Assembly: GCF_014108865.1 (NCBI RefSeq)
Contig: NZ_CP053928.1
Span: 3,100,001 to 3,164,000 of the forward strand
Reading direction: 5' to 3'
DNA length: 64,000 nt
Source: Nocardioides sp. WS12
GTDB lineage: Bacteria > Actinomycetota > Actinomycetes > Propionibacteriales > Nocardioidaceae
This document shows, piece after piece, positions 49,698 through 58,136 of this stretch. The translations under genes were made by a program, and so were the position numbers. Below the pieces are notes generated by a model, which ran no database searches, was not told the origin of the DNA, and worked only from the letters and a program-made list of their open reading frames with translations. The first letter of the stretch is position 1. Every line of letters begins with the position of its first letter.

Positions 49698-50254
49698 CAG
49701 AGGTGGTCGGCCACCCAGGCGCCCAGCACCTGCGCGCTCCGGTCCACCATCGCCACCCATTCGAGCGCGGACTCGTCGGCGTTGTCGGACACGTGCTTGA
49801 TCAACCGGACAGGGACGCCGAACTCCTGCGCCACGTAAGCGAACGCGTAGCCCTCCATGTCCACCAGGTGCGCCTGCTCCGCGAGGCGCGTCCGAACGAT
49901 CGGGTCAGTCACGAACACGTCCCCCGTCGCCAGTACCGTCGGGCTCTCCCCCACGACCAGGCGTTCACGCGGGTCGTACCCGAGGGCGCGGATCGCGTCG
50001 GCGTTGATGTCGTGGTTGAAGACCGTTCCGATCTCGAACAGCCCGCCACTTTCGTCGAGGAGGCCGTCGCGCAACGCACCGGCGGTGCCGATGTTCACGA
50101 CCTCGACGTCAGCCAGGTCGGTTCGGCCGGCCAGGTGCCGAGCGAGCGACGTGGCCGCGGCGGTCTTGCCGAGTCCGGTCACCAGGAGCTCGAACCCGGC
50201 AGGCACATGGACAGCTTCGGCCGCGGTCGCGGCAACGATCAGGGGGCGCGGCAC
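49697..50254 (-). CDS. Nucleoside phosphorylase/MTA-SAH nucleosidase-like protein
   Basis: Protein of about 185 aa in the purine/uridine phosphorylase fold. Shows VTGLGKTAAATSLARHL, VVNIGTAGAL, and VDMEGYAFAYVA...VRLIKHVSDNADESA, the last matching the MTAN-type catalytic region (ME and SDNAD). It might cleave methylthioadenosine, SAH or futalosine-like nucleosides. The GTG at 50254 is used; TTG 50263 is possible. It overlaps the next gene by one base (TGATG). Confidence 0.8.
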   Translation of the reverse strand: MPRPLIVAATAAEAVHVPAGFELLVTGLGKTAAATSLARHLAGRTDLADVEVVNIGTAGALRDGLLDESGGLFEIGTVFNHDINADAIRALGYDPRERLVVGESPTVLATGDVFVTDPIVRTRLAEQAHLVDMEGYAFAYVAQEFGVPVRLIKHVSDNADESALEWVAMVDRSAQVLGAWVADHL

Positions 50255-50295
50255 GGCACCCAATCTAGCGACACCGCGACGGGCAGGATGGACAC

Positions 50296-51435
50296 GTGAC
50301 CTCCTCGACGCCGACCACCGTGACCGCCGTCGCTCCCGGCCGGGTGAACCTGATCGGCGAGCACACGGACTACAACCACGGCCTCTGCCTTCCCTACGCC
50401 ATTCCGCTCGCGTGCACCGCGACGTTGACGGTTCGCGACGACCGCGGGCTCACGATCGCCAGCGACAAGGGTGAGCCGTGGTCGGGGTCGCTGGATGATG
50501 TGGAGGCGCGCGTCGTGACCGGCTGGCCGTCGTACGTCGCCGGGGTGATCTGGGCGCTGGGCCAGGACGGGTGGCAGGTCCCCGGTCTCGACATCTCGAT
50601 CTCCTCGACGATCCCGCTCGGGGGCGGGTTGTCCAGTTCCGCCGCCCTGGAGTGCGCGGTCGCCGTCGGGCTGGCCGGCCTCCTCGGACAAGATCTGGAC
50701 AGGGCGAGCCGGCTGCACCTCGCGGAGGCCTGCCGTCGTGCCGAGACGGAGTACGTCGGCGCACCCACCGGTGGCATGGACCAGCTCGCCAGCCTGCTCG
50801 GTGCTGCAGACCACGCGGTCTTCATCGACTTCGCTGACGCCGCGCCGGTCACCGACCTGGTCCGGGTCGCGTTCAGCGCCGCTGACCTGACGATCGTCGT
50901 GACCGACACCGGCGTCCGGCATTCCCTTGCCGACGGGGACGGTGGGTACGCCCAGCGGCGGGAGCAGTGCGAGGCGGCCGCAGCCGCACTCGGTGTCGCC
51001 TCGCTGCGGGACGCAGGCATCGACGATCTCGGCGCGCTGTCCGATCCGGTCCTGCTGGCGCGCGCCCGGCACGTGGTGAGCGAGAACGCCCGCGTGGTCG
51101 AGACGGTCGCCGCGCTGGAGGAGGACCGGTGGGCGGACGCTGGCACCCTGCTGACTGCTTCCCACACGTCGCTGCGCGATGACTTCGCCGTGTCCTGCCC
51201 CGAACTCGACGTCTCCGTTGCCGCCGCTGTGGATGCCGGAGCCCTCGGCGCCCGGATGACCGGCGGTGGCTTCGGCGGTTGCACCATCGCTCTGGTCCGC
51301 CGTGACGAAGCCCCGCAGGTCACCGCCGCGATCGATGCCGCCTACACAGCCAGGGGTTGGTCAACTCCTCGCCAACACGAGTTGGCGCCTTCAGCCGGTG
51401 CCGATCTCATCCCTGGCGACTCGGCTCCGGAATGA
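50296..51435 (+). CDS. galK: Galactokinase GalK
   Basis: GHMP-family kinase (379 aa) phosphorylating galactose at C1 in the Leloir pathway. Signature GRVNLIGEHTDYNHG at the N-terminus, the ATP motif PLGGGLSSSAALE, and GARMTGGGFGGCTIALV near the C-terminus. A GTG at 50296 starts the protein. galT and galE are not in the window. A hairpin follows at 51467-51494. Confidence 0.95.
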   Translation: MTSSTPTTVTAVAPGRVNLIGEHTDYNHGLCLPYAIPLACTATLTVRDDRGLTIASDKGEPWSGSLDDVEARVVTGWPSYVAGVIWALGQDGWQVPGLDISISSTIPLGGGLSSSAALECAVAVGLAGLLGQDLDRASRLHLAEACRRAETEYVGAPTGGMDQLASLLGAADHAVFIDFADAAPVTDLVRVAFSAADLTIVVTDTGVRHSLADGDGGYAQRREQCEAAAAALGVASLRDAGIDDLGALSDPVLLARARHVVSENARVVETVAALEEDRWADAGTLLTASHTSLRDDFAVSCPELDVSVAAAVDAGALGARMTGGGFGGCTIALVRRDEAPQVTAAIDAAYTARGWSTPRQHELAPSAGADLIPGDSAPE

Positions 51436-51466
51436 GGCAGAACGACCCGATCCGAAAAATGTGGAA

Positions 51467-51494
51467 GGTCCGCCCCGCTACCGCGGGACGGACC
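51467..51494 (-). terminator. Hairpin terminator between convergent galK and acyl-CoA dehydrogenase
   Basis: GGTCCG-C-CCCGC-TACC-GCGGG-A-CGGACC forms a stem of 6 + 5 bp with one mismatch and a four-base loop. On the minus strand a short T-run (ATTTTT) follows about 8 bases later, so it best fits the end of the acyl-CoA dehydrogenase transcript; it may also stop galK. Confidence 0.65.
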
Positions 51495-51513
51495 GACCAG
51501 GAACTGCTTCGGA

Positions 51514-52728
51514 TCACTTGAGCTCGGAGCTCGAGAGGTTCAGCACCCGGCGAGCCACGATCAGCTGCTGGATCTGCTGGGTGCCCTCGAAAATGTCGAG
51601 GATCTTCGAGTCGCGGGCCCACTTCTCGAGCAGCTCGGTCTCGCTGTAGCCGATGGAGGCGCACAGCTCGACACAGGACAGCGTCACGTCCGAACCGACG
51701 CGGCCGGCCTTCGCCTTGGCCATGGAGGCCTCGAGCGAGTTCGGCTTGCGGTTGTCCGCCATCCACGCGGCCTGGAGGGTGAGCAGGCGCGCACCCTCGA
51801 GGTCTGCCTCGAGCTGCAGGAACTTCGCAGCGGCAGCGTGCTGGAGGTACGCCGGACGGTCGTAGTCGATCTCGACGCCGGCCTGCTTGAGCAGGTCACG
51901 CGTCAGGTCGAGCGACGCACGCGCCGTGCCGACGGCCATCGCGGCCACCAGCGGACGGGTGTTGTCGAAGGTCGCCATGGCGCCGGCGAAGCCCTGTTCG
52001 ACGTTGACCTCGGGGGAACCCATCAGGTTCGCCTTCGGCACACGGCAGTCGGTGAAGGTGATCACCGCGGTGTCGGAGGCACGGATGCCGAGCTTCTCCT
52101 CGAGCCGCTCGACCTTCAGGCCGGGCGTGCCCTTCTCGACGACGAAGGACTTGATCGCGGCGCGACCGAGCGACTTGTCGAGGGTGGCCCACACGACGAC
52201 GCAGTCGGAGCGCTCGCCGGAGGTGACGAAGATCTTCTCGCCGTTGATGACGTATTCGTCGCCGTCGAGGACCGCGGTCGTCGAGACCTGCGCCGAGTCG
52301 GACCCGAAGGACGGCTCGGTGATGGCCATCGAGGCCCACTTGCCTTCGAACCGCTTGAGCTGCTCGTCGTCCGCGACCGAGGCGATGGCGGAGTTGCCGA
52401 GGCCCTGGCGCGGGAACGACAGCATGAGGCCGACGTCGCCCCAGCACATCTCGGCGATCGAGGTCACCGACGCCATGTTGGCGCCGTTCTTCACGGTCTT
52501 GTCGTCGGCGATGTCGTCGCGACGGACACCGGTCGCGCCGGCACCTTCGCTGGCACCGGACTCCGACAGGCCGTCGATCATTGCGGCGAGGACATCGAGT
52601 TCCTTGGGGTACTCGTGCTCGGCGAGGTCGTACTTGCGGGAGATCGGCCGCAGCATGTTCATCGCGACCTGGTGGGCCTGATCGATGAGCGCCCGGTGCT
52701 TCCGGGGAACTTCCAGGTTGATGGCCAT
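51514..52728 (-). CDS. Acyl-CoA dehydrogenase (first of a pair)
   Basis: FAD-dependent dehydrogenase (404 aa) oxidising an acyl-CoA. Visible: AITEPSFGSDSAQVSTTAVLDGDEYVINGEKIFVTS (FAD-binding region), a helical C-terminal domain with DIFEGTQQIQQLIVARRVL holding the catalytic Glu. ATG at 52728 overlaps the stop of the upstream paralogue (TGATG). The tandem arrangement suggests a two-subunit enzyme, as known for some steroid and lipid acyl-CoA dehydrogenases. Confidence 0.92.
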   Translation of the reverse strand: MAINLEVPRKHRALIDQAHQVAMNMLRPISRKYDLAEHEYPKELDVLAAMIDGLSESGASEGAGATGVRRDDIADDKTVKNGANMASVTSIAEMCWGDVGLMLSFPRQGLGNSAIASVADDEQLKRFEGKWASMAITEPSFGSDSAQVSTTAVLDGDEYVINGEKIFVTSGERSDCVVVWATLDKSLGRAAIKSFVVEKGTPGLKVERLEEKLGIRASDTAVITFTDCRVPKANLMGSPEVNVEQGFAGAMATFDNTRPLVAAMAVGTARASLDLTRDLLKQAGVEIDYDRPAYLQHAAAAKFLQLEADLEGARLLTLQAAWMADNRKPNSLEASMAKAKAGRVGSDVTLSCVELCASIGYSETELLEKWARDSKILDIFEGTQQIQQLIVARRVLNLSSSELK

Positions 52729-54092
52729 CAGACCAGCACCGTTCCTTCCATGATGCCGATGGCACGCAGGTCGCGGTACCAACGCTCGACCGGGTGCTCC
52801 TTGACGAATCCGTGTCCACCGAGCAACTGCACGCCGTCGTTACCGATCTGCATGCCCTTCTCGCTGCAGAGGCGCCGCGCGAGCGCGACCTCCTTGGAGA
52901 AGTCCTTGCCGGCGGCGGCCCGCGAGGCGGCGCGGTAGGTCAGCAGGCGCATGGCCTGCAGTTCGATCGCGATGTTGGCGACCATGAAGGCGACCGACTG
53001 GCGGTGCGCGATCGGCTCGCCGAACGCTTCGCGTCCCTTGACGTACGGGCCGACGTAGTCGAGCACGGCCTGCGCGGTGCCCACGGCGAGCGCACACCAG
53101 GCGAGGCGCGAGAGGCGCACACACTCGGTGTACGTCGTACCGTCGGTGGCGCCGAGGACGGCGTCCGCGGGGACCTTGACGTTCTCGAGGTTCAGCGTGG
53201 TCATCGACGCAGCGCGCACACCCATGGCGGGGTCGCCACCGACGGTGAGGCCCTCGGTCGAGGACTCGACGAGGAACAGCACCGGCTTGCCGTCGAGCGA
53301 GGCGCCGACGATGAAGAGCTCGGCGCTCTCACCGCGGACCACGAGGCTCTTGGTGCCGTTGAGGACGTAGCCGTCGCCGCTCTTGGTGGCGGTGGTCGCC
53401 GGGCTGAGGACGTCGAACAGGACGGTCGCCTCGTTGAGTGCGAGGGCAGCGGCCGGGACCTCGTCGCCGGTGAAGGCGGGGAGGTAGGTCTGCTGCTGGG
53501 CGTCAGTGCCCCACAGGCCGAGGGCCGTGGCGACCGAGCCGGGCGCGAGGGTCGCGACCGCAAGGCCCATGTCGCCCTTGGCGAGGGCCTCGGCGACGAG
53601 GGTGCCGGCCATGGCCGAGCGCTCCTCGGAGACGCCACCCAACTCCTCGGGCAGGCCGAGGATCGGCAGGCCGATCTCGAGGCTCGACTTGAGCAGCTCC
53701 TCGGGGGCGGCGCACGCTGCGTCAGCGGCCGACGCAGCGGGGCGCACGACCTCCTCGGCGAACTCGGACACCAGGTCGACGAGCATCTGCTCGTCCTCGG
53801 TGGGCGTCAGGTCGAAGACGCCAGTCGACGGAGCAGAGGCCGGCCGGGTGCCCGGCTGACCCTTCTTGCCGGCCTTCGAGAAGGTCCGGCTGGCGCTCGT
53901 CGCGGCCTTGAACCCGGTGCGGGTGACATTGAAGACGACCTGCTCGGTCTGCTTGCGCAGGCCGACCTTGTCGAGGAGATCGCTCTGGGCGAGCCTGTTG
54001 AGGCCGGCGACGAGGTAACCGATGGGGTCTCGGTTCTCGTTGCTCGGAACCCCGTGCTTGCCGCCCGGCTTGAGGTTGCTGATCAGGGACAT
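52728..54092 (-). CDS. Acyl-CoA dehydrogenase with N-terminal extension (second of a pair)
   Basis: Protein of 454 aa. The first 90 residues (Gly/Lys/Ser-rich, includes RLAQSDLLDKVGLRKQTEQ) are an added region; the dehydrogenase part starts near FDLTPTEDEQMLVD. Blocks include LNEATVLFDVLSPATTATKSG and LNGTKSLVVRGE, and the C-terminus ends GIMEGTVLV with the probable catalytic Glu. Directly before the ATG at 54092 lies a perfect palindrome (54101-54117), a likely operator. Same-strand overlap with the next paralogue. Confidence 0.9.
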   Translation of the reverse strand: MSLISNLKPGGKHGVPSNENRDPIGYLVAGLNRLAQSDLLDKVGLRKQTEQVVFNVTRTGFKAATSASRTFSKAGKKGQPGTRPASAPSTGVFDLTPTEDEQMLVDLVSEFAEEVVRPAASAADAACAAPEELLKSSLEIGLPILGLPEELGGVSEERSAMAGTLVAEALAKGDMGLAVATLAPGSVATALGLWGTDAQQQTYLPAFTGDEVPAAALALNEATVLFDVLSPATTATKSGDGYVLNGTKSLVVRGESAELFIVGASLDGKPVLFLVESSTEGLTVGGDPAMGVRAASMTTLNLENVKVPADAVLGATDGTTYTECVRLSRLAWCALAVGTAQAVLDYVGPYVKGREAFGEPIAHRQSVAFMVANIAIELQAMRLLTYRAASRAAAGKDFSKEVALARRLCSEKGMQIGNDGVQLLGGHGFVKEHPVERWYRDLRAIGIMEGTVLV

Positions 54093-54100
54093 GCCGTAAA

Positions 54101-54117
54101 TGTAACTGTGAGTTACA
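54101..54117. promoter_or_regulatory. Perfect inverted repeat, likely operator of the acyl-CoA dehydrogenase pair
   Basis: TGTAACT-GTG-AGTTACA: a 7-bp perfect inverted repeat with a 3-base spacer, 9-25 bases upstream of the start codon. Its size and symmetry fit TetR-type repressor sites of lipid metabolism in actinobacteria. It covers the ribosome-binding region, so repression might act at transcription and also mask the leader. No TetR gene occurs in the window. Confidence 0.6.
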
Positions 54118-54160
54118 CATTGCGCTACACCTTCGGCCGAATCGGCGTGTGATCCGCGCT

Positions 54161-55741
54161 TCAGTCCGGGAAGGTGACGCGGAAGGGCGTCCTCGGCAGC
54201 GTGACCGTGCAGCTGGTCCTGAGCCCGCCGACGCTGCAGCCCGTGGTTCGCGTCCCCCGGACCTCCAGGACGCCGGTGGTGTAGTCGGCGGGAACGACGA
54301 ACAGGACGTTCGGCTCATCCGCGGTGCCGAGGTTGCGGCGCTCGAGCTCCTTGCCGCCCGGGCCCAGCAGGTGCAGCTCCGGCGCGAAGAAGCCGTGGAC
54401 CTTGCCGTCAGGGTCCCGATAGGTCACCCCGATCCGGAGATAGGCAAGGTCGGGGCGACCAACTGCCAGCTTCTTCTCGAAGAAGAACAACTCCGCCTCG
54501 TCGACTTCCACCTCCCACTGGACGCTCGAGCGGGAACCACCGGTCTCGACGCCGGCCCGGAGCGGTTTGGTCTTGCCCACGGTGACAGTCCGTTTCGCGC
54601 GGGCCAGCACCTCGATGTTCTCGCCGGTGGCGGTTCCGTCGATCAGCGAGACGCGCTGGTCGAAGCCGTCTCCGGCGTCGTACTGCAGCTCGACGGCAGC
54701 ATCTTCCGGGACCGAGGCGAGGAAGGTGGGACCACCGGTGGGTACAGGCCGGGCCTTCCCCTCGACCACGACCATCAGACCGAGTTCCTGCCAAGGAAGG
54801 CACTTCCCGCTGTTCTGGCACGGCCCCTTGGCCAGGGTGAAGGCGACGAGCCGCTCCCCCTGCGCGGCAACCTCGGCCGAGTCACCGGAACCCACGCTGT
54901 CCACCGGCCCCAGGGCGGTCACCGTGACGCCCCCCAGGCGGCCAGCCAGAAGGACCTGGCCCGATGTCTTCGCAGGCACTACATCGGTGCGCGCCATCAG
55001 GGTTCCCGACGGGACGCTGCTGACGTCGGGCTCCGTTGGTCCGTCGGTCGGAGGATCTGCCTCAACTCGCGGTTCGTCGCCGACATTCAAGAGCACGGCC
55101 GCGGCGGCGCCACCAACACCCAGGACACCGATCACCGCGGCCACGGCGAAGCGGCGCCCCGACTTCTTCCTTCGAGCTGATGTGGTTGTGGGCAGCGGCA
55201 CTTCCACGCGGGGCGCGGACTGTTCGGTGCGCTGGGCCGCCGTGGCTGGCGGCGGAACGGTGGGCGCGATGGTGGGCGCGATGGTCGGCGCAGGAGTGGG
55301 CGTGACAGGGGGCGCCATGGTCGGCGGAGGTCGGGTCGGCTGGAGTGTCGGTGGGGTCTCCAGGAACGTGGGACGCGGAATCGAATCCGACGGTGCCCGG
55401 TAGCGCGCGAGGAGCGTCTGCTCGTCCAGGTCGCCGCGGGCATGGGTCAGCACCGCCAGCGCCCATTGAGCGCCGGCCGCTTCCTGCGTGCCGCGCTGCT
55501 GGGCCAGGCGTACCCCTTGGGCCTCGATCGCGAGGCTGGGATCTGCCCCCTGCCTGATCTGGTCGATCACGCGTCCGAGCGCGCCCAGGCGAATCGCATC
55601 GGTCAGCAGATTGGCGTCGCCCTCAGTGGCCGATCCCTCGAGCACGAAGTCGTCGAACGCGGCCCGGAACTCGCTCGCGTCCGCGAGTACGGCGACGCCC
55701 GCCTGGCGGACCAGCGCGGAGAGTTCGCGGTGGATCGACAC
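54161..55741 (-). CDS. Transmembrane protein with N-terminal helical domain and Pro-rich linker
   Basis: Protein of about 526 aa (from GTG 55741; GTG 55813 is the first possible start but the added codons look non-coding). Residues 1-90 form a helical domain (VSIHRELSALVRQAGVAVL...DAIRLGAL) of a type found joined to chaperone and kinase proteins in actinobacteria. A Pro/Thr-rich linker with PTIAP repeats follows, then a membrane segment (FAVAAVIGVLGVGGAAAAVLL) and an external beta-rich region with four Cys (CQNSGKC, CSVGGLRTSC). Function unknown. Confidence 0.6.
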   Translation of the reverse strand: MSIHRELSALVRQAGVAVLADASEFRAAFDDFVLEGSATEGDANLLTDAIRLGALGRVIDQIRQGADPSLAIEAQGVRLAQQRGTQEAAGAQWALAVLTHARGDLDEQTLLARYRAPSDSIPRPTFLETPPTLQPTRPPPTMAPPVTPTPAPTIAPTIAPTVPPPATAAQRTEQSAPRVEVPLPTTTSARRKKSGRRFAVAAVIGVLGVGGAAAAVLLNVGDEPRVEADPPTDGPTEPDVSSVPSGTLMARTDVVPAKTSGQVLLAGRLGGVTVTALGPVDSVGSGDSAEVAAQGERLVAFTLAKGPCQNSGKCLPWQELGLMVVVEGKARPVPTGGPTFLASVPEDAAVELQYDAGDGFDQRVSLIDGTATGENIEVLARAKRTVTVGKTKPLRAGVETGGSRSSVQWEVEVDEAELFFFEKKLAVGRPDLAYLRIGVTYRDPDGKVHGFFAPELHLLGPGGKELERRNLGTADEPNVLFVVPADYTTGVLEVRGTRTTGCSVGGLRTSCTVTLPRTPFRVTFPD

Positions 55742-55920
55742 GTCTTCACATTCGCAGACCGGAAGGTTGCTCGTCCCCGTTTCCAAAGGGACCGGGGTGG
55801 GGCCGATGTCCACGATTCCGATGGTCGGAGAGGAAGGGGCAGACGCCCGGAAGGCACGTGGCTACGCTGCGAGAGAAGAGCCCTCGGGTGGCCGTCATTG
55901 CCAACTCCCGTGGGGGGATC

Positions 55921-57447
55921 ATGCAGCGGACCGTTCGCCGGATCCTGGCAGCTGTCACCGCCAGTTCACTTCTTGCCCTTGTCCCCGTGGCAGCGACTCG
56001 CGCCGCGGTCGGGCTCGAGGTCGTGACGATTCACGGCTTCGAGGACCACGACGACATCTACTACGAGGCCTTCGGTTGCCCCGGTCAGCCAGCATCGAAC
56101 TACTACTACGACTATCGCCTTGGCGGCGCCCGCGGTCACCAGGCGACGGGATTCCAGTTCGACGGCACGGGCGTGATGGCCGGGCTCACCGCCCGTGTCC
56201 AGGACCCGACAGCACTGGCCTCAGTGACCTGGTCGACGCTCCATCCCGATGCGCCGGTGAATGCGAACGCCGACGGCTACGCCCTCGCCCAGTACTACCC
56301 CAACAACTTCGGCGACGAGGACGGATACTGGTTCGCCCTCAGCCCTCTCTTCGCCGGGAGTTCAGGGTGGCAAGGCAGCGGGGACCTCGCTGACATCGAG
56401 TTCAGTTGGGCATTCCTCGACATTGAAACGGATGAGGTCGATCCGAACAGGGGCTATCAGGGCACTGTCGCGGACCTGGCACTGGACTACGACTCCGACG
56501 GGTACGGCGCCTACGTCGGCTTCGCGTACGGCTGCACCGGGCGCACCTTCTCCATGGACAACATGCGGGTCACGAGCGCGGGCAGCGACCGGATCTACGA
56601 CTTCGAGGGTGCTCGGTCCGGGGCCTACATCTCGGCCACCCTGGAGCACAAGACCGACGCGCCGGTGATTCGCGACGTCACCCGCATCAACCTGATCCAC
56701 GGCCAGGACCACTACCTGCTCGGTGACGGCTACGGCTTCTCCGACGGCGTCGTTGCCTCGGACTGGACAGCGGGGACGGTGCACCTCTATCGGCGCTTGT
56801 ACGGCACCCCGAGTTTCAGGTATGTCACGGCCCGTACCTTCCTGAAGACGACCTATGGGCAGTTCCGCATCACCCCAGCGAAGCAGACCCTTTACCAGGT
56901 CCGAACTCTGCCGGGAGAGACGTTTGCGGGCAGTACCTCGAAGACGCTGGTGGTCACCGTCAAGCGCAGGATCAGCGCCACCCTCGCCAGGGACAGGGTG
57001 CGGCGTGGTCGGCAGATCGTGGTCACGGGTCGGATCGCTCCCGCCGACCGGGACGTCATCGTGCGATTGCAGAAGCGGGTCGACGGCAAGTGGTACAACC
57101 TGTCCTCGTCTCGAACCGCGAGCGGGGGCTACTACAAGTTGAGCACTCTGGCCAGCACTGCCGGCAAGAGGGTGCTCCGGGTCAGTGTCGTCACCGCCAA
57201 GGGCAACTTGGGCAACGTCTCCCCGAGCCTGGTGGTCACCGTCCTCCGGTACCGCCCCCCGGCCACCCGGTCGGTCTCCGTCGTCAACCCCATTCCGCCA
57301 ACACACGAACCGGACATCAAGATCGACGACGGGGCGCCCCACGACGGCCATCGCCTCGCCCTGTCGCCCCTCGCGGGCGCTGCTGGTTCTGCACTTCCGG
57401 TCCTCCCATGGCCGCAGAACCTGCGCGAGGCGCACGGAGGGGACTGA
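55921..57447 (+). CDS. Secreted protein with Ig-like C-terminal domain
   Basis: Exported protein of 508 aa. ATG 55921 with GGGGGATC upstream; signal peptide MQRTVRRILAAVTASSLLAL ending near TRAA. The mature part has an aromatic-rich N-terminal domain (EAFGCPGQPASNYYYDYRL, GYGAYVGFAYGCTGRTFS) that may bind sugars, and a C-terminal Ig-like or carboxypeptidase-regulatory-like domain (RRISATLARDRVRRGRQIVVTG ... KRVLRVSVVTAKGNLG). No catalytic motif seen. The Pro-rich tail precedes the deformylase gene by 34 bases. Confidence 0.7.
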   Translation: MQRTVRRILAAVTASSLLALVPVAATRAAVGLEVVTIHGFEDHDDIYYEAFGCPGQPASNYYYDYRLGGARGHQATGFQFDGTGVMAGLTARVQDPTALASVTWSTLHPDAPVNANADGYALAQYYPNNFGDEDGYWFALSPLFAGSSGWQGSGDLADIEFSWAFLDIETDEVDPNRGYQGTVADLALDYDSDGYGAYVGFAYGCTGRTFSMDNMRVTSAGSDRIYDFEGARSGAYISATLEHKTDAPVIRDVTRINLIHGQDHYLLGDGYGFSDGVVASDWTAGTVHLYRRLYGTPSFRYVTARTFLKTTYGQFRITPAKQTLYQVRTLPGETFAGSTSKTLVVTVKRRISATLARDRVRRGRQIVVTGRIAPADRDVIVRLQKRVDGKWYNLSSSRTASGGYYKLSTLASTAGKRVLRVSVVTAKGNLGNVSPSLVVTVLRYRPPATRSVSVVNPIPPTHEPDIKIDDGAPHDGHRLALSPLAGAAGSALPVLPWPQNLREAHGGD

Positions 57448-57481
57448 CGTTCGCGGTTCTCGCTGCTCCTAGGATTGCCCC

Positions 57482-58099
57482 ATGGCGTGGGGCAAGGGCG
57501 ATGACAGCAACGAAGAAGTGGTCGAGACCGTGGTGGCGCCGTACGGCCCACTGCCCCGGGGTGGCACCATCCGGCCGATGACCAGGTGGGGCACACCGGT
57601 CATGCATCGTCCCCAGCAACGCGTCACCGTCTTCGACGACCAACTGAGGGCGCTGGCGGCCGACATGGTTGCGACGATGTACGCCGCCGACGGTGTCGGC
57701 CTGGCTGCCTGCCAGATCGGCGAGGACGTGGCGATGTTCGTCTTCGACTGTCCCAACGACGAGGACGAGCGTGTCATCGGCGTGGTGTGCAACCCGACGC
57801 TGATCCTGCCTGAGGGCAACGACCGCTACCTCGACGACAGTGCGGAAGGGTGTCTGTCGTTCCCCGGGGCGTTCGTTCCCTGCGCACGACCGGACTTCGC
57901 GGCTGTGGAGGGCCAGGGGCTGGACGGTGAACCGGTTCGCTTCGAGGGCGACGGGCTCCTGGCCAAGTGCCTCCAGCACGAGACGGACCACACCCTGGGC
58001 ACGGTTTTCGGTGACCGGGTCTCGGCGAAGGCGATGAAGAAGCTGCGCAAGCAGCAGGAAGCGGCAGCGGACGACTTTCCGGCCAACTGGCCGACCTGA
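57482..58099 (+). CDS. def: Peptide deformylase
   Basis: Metalloenzyme (205 aa) that removes the N-formyl group from nascent proteins. Motif 1 GVGLAACQIG (residues 71-80) has Cys in place of the usual Pro; motif 2 EGCLSFPG (metal Cys124); motif 3 LQHETDH (H166, E167, H170). All metal ligands and the Glu are present. Long N-terminus compared with E. coli, as in other actinobacterial forms. ATG start at 57482. Confidence 0.95.
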   Translation: MAWGKGDDSNEEVVETVVAPYGPLPRGGTIRPMTRWGTPVMHRPQQRVTVFDDQLRALAADMVATMYAADGVGLAACQIGEDVAMFVFDCPNDEDERVIGVVCNPTLILPEGNDRYLDDSAEGCLSFPGAFVPCARPDFAAVEGQGLDGEPVRFEGDGLLAKCLQHETDHTLGTVFGDRVSAKAMKKLRKQQEAAADDFPANWPT

Positions 58100-58136
58100 G
58101 ACCAGTTCGGGCGGCGTCTGGGTTACCTTTCCGGAC

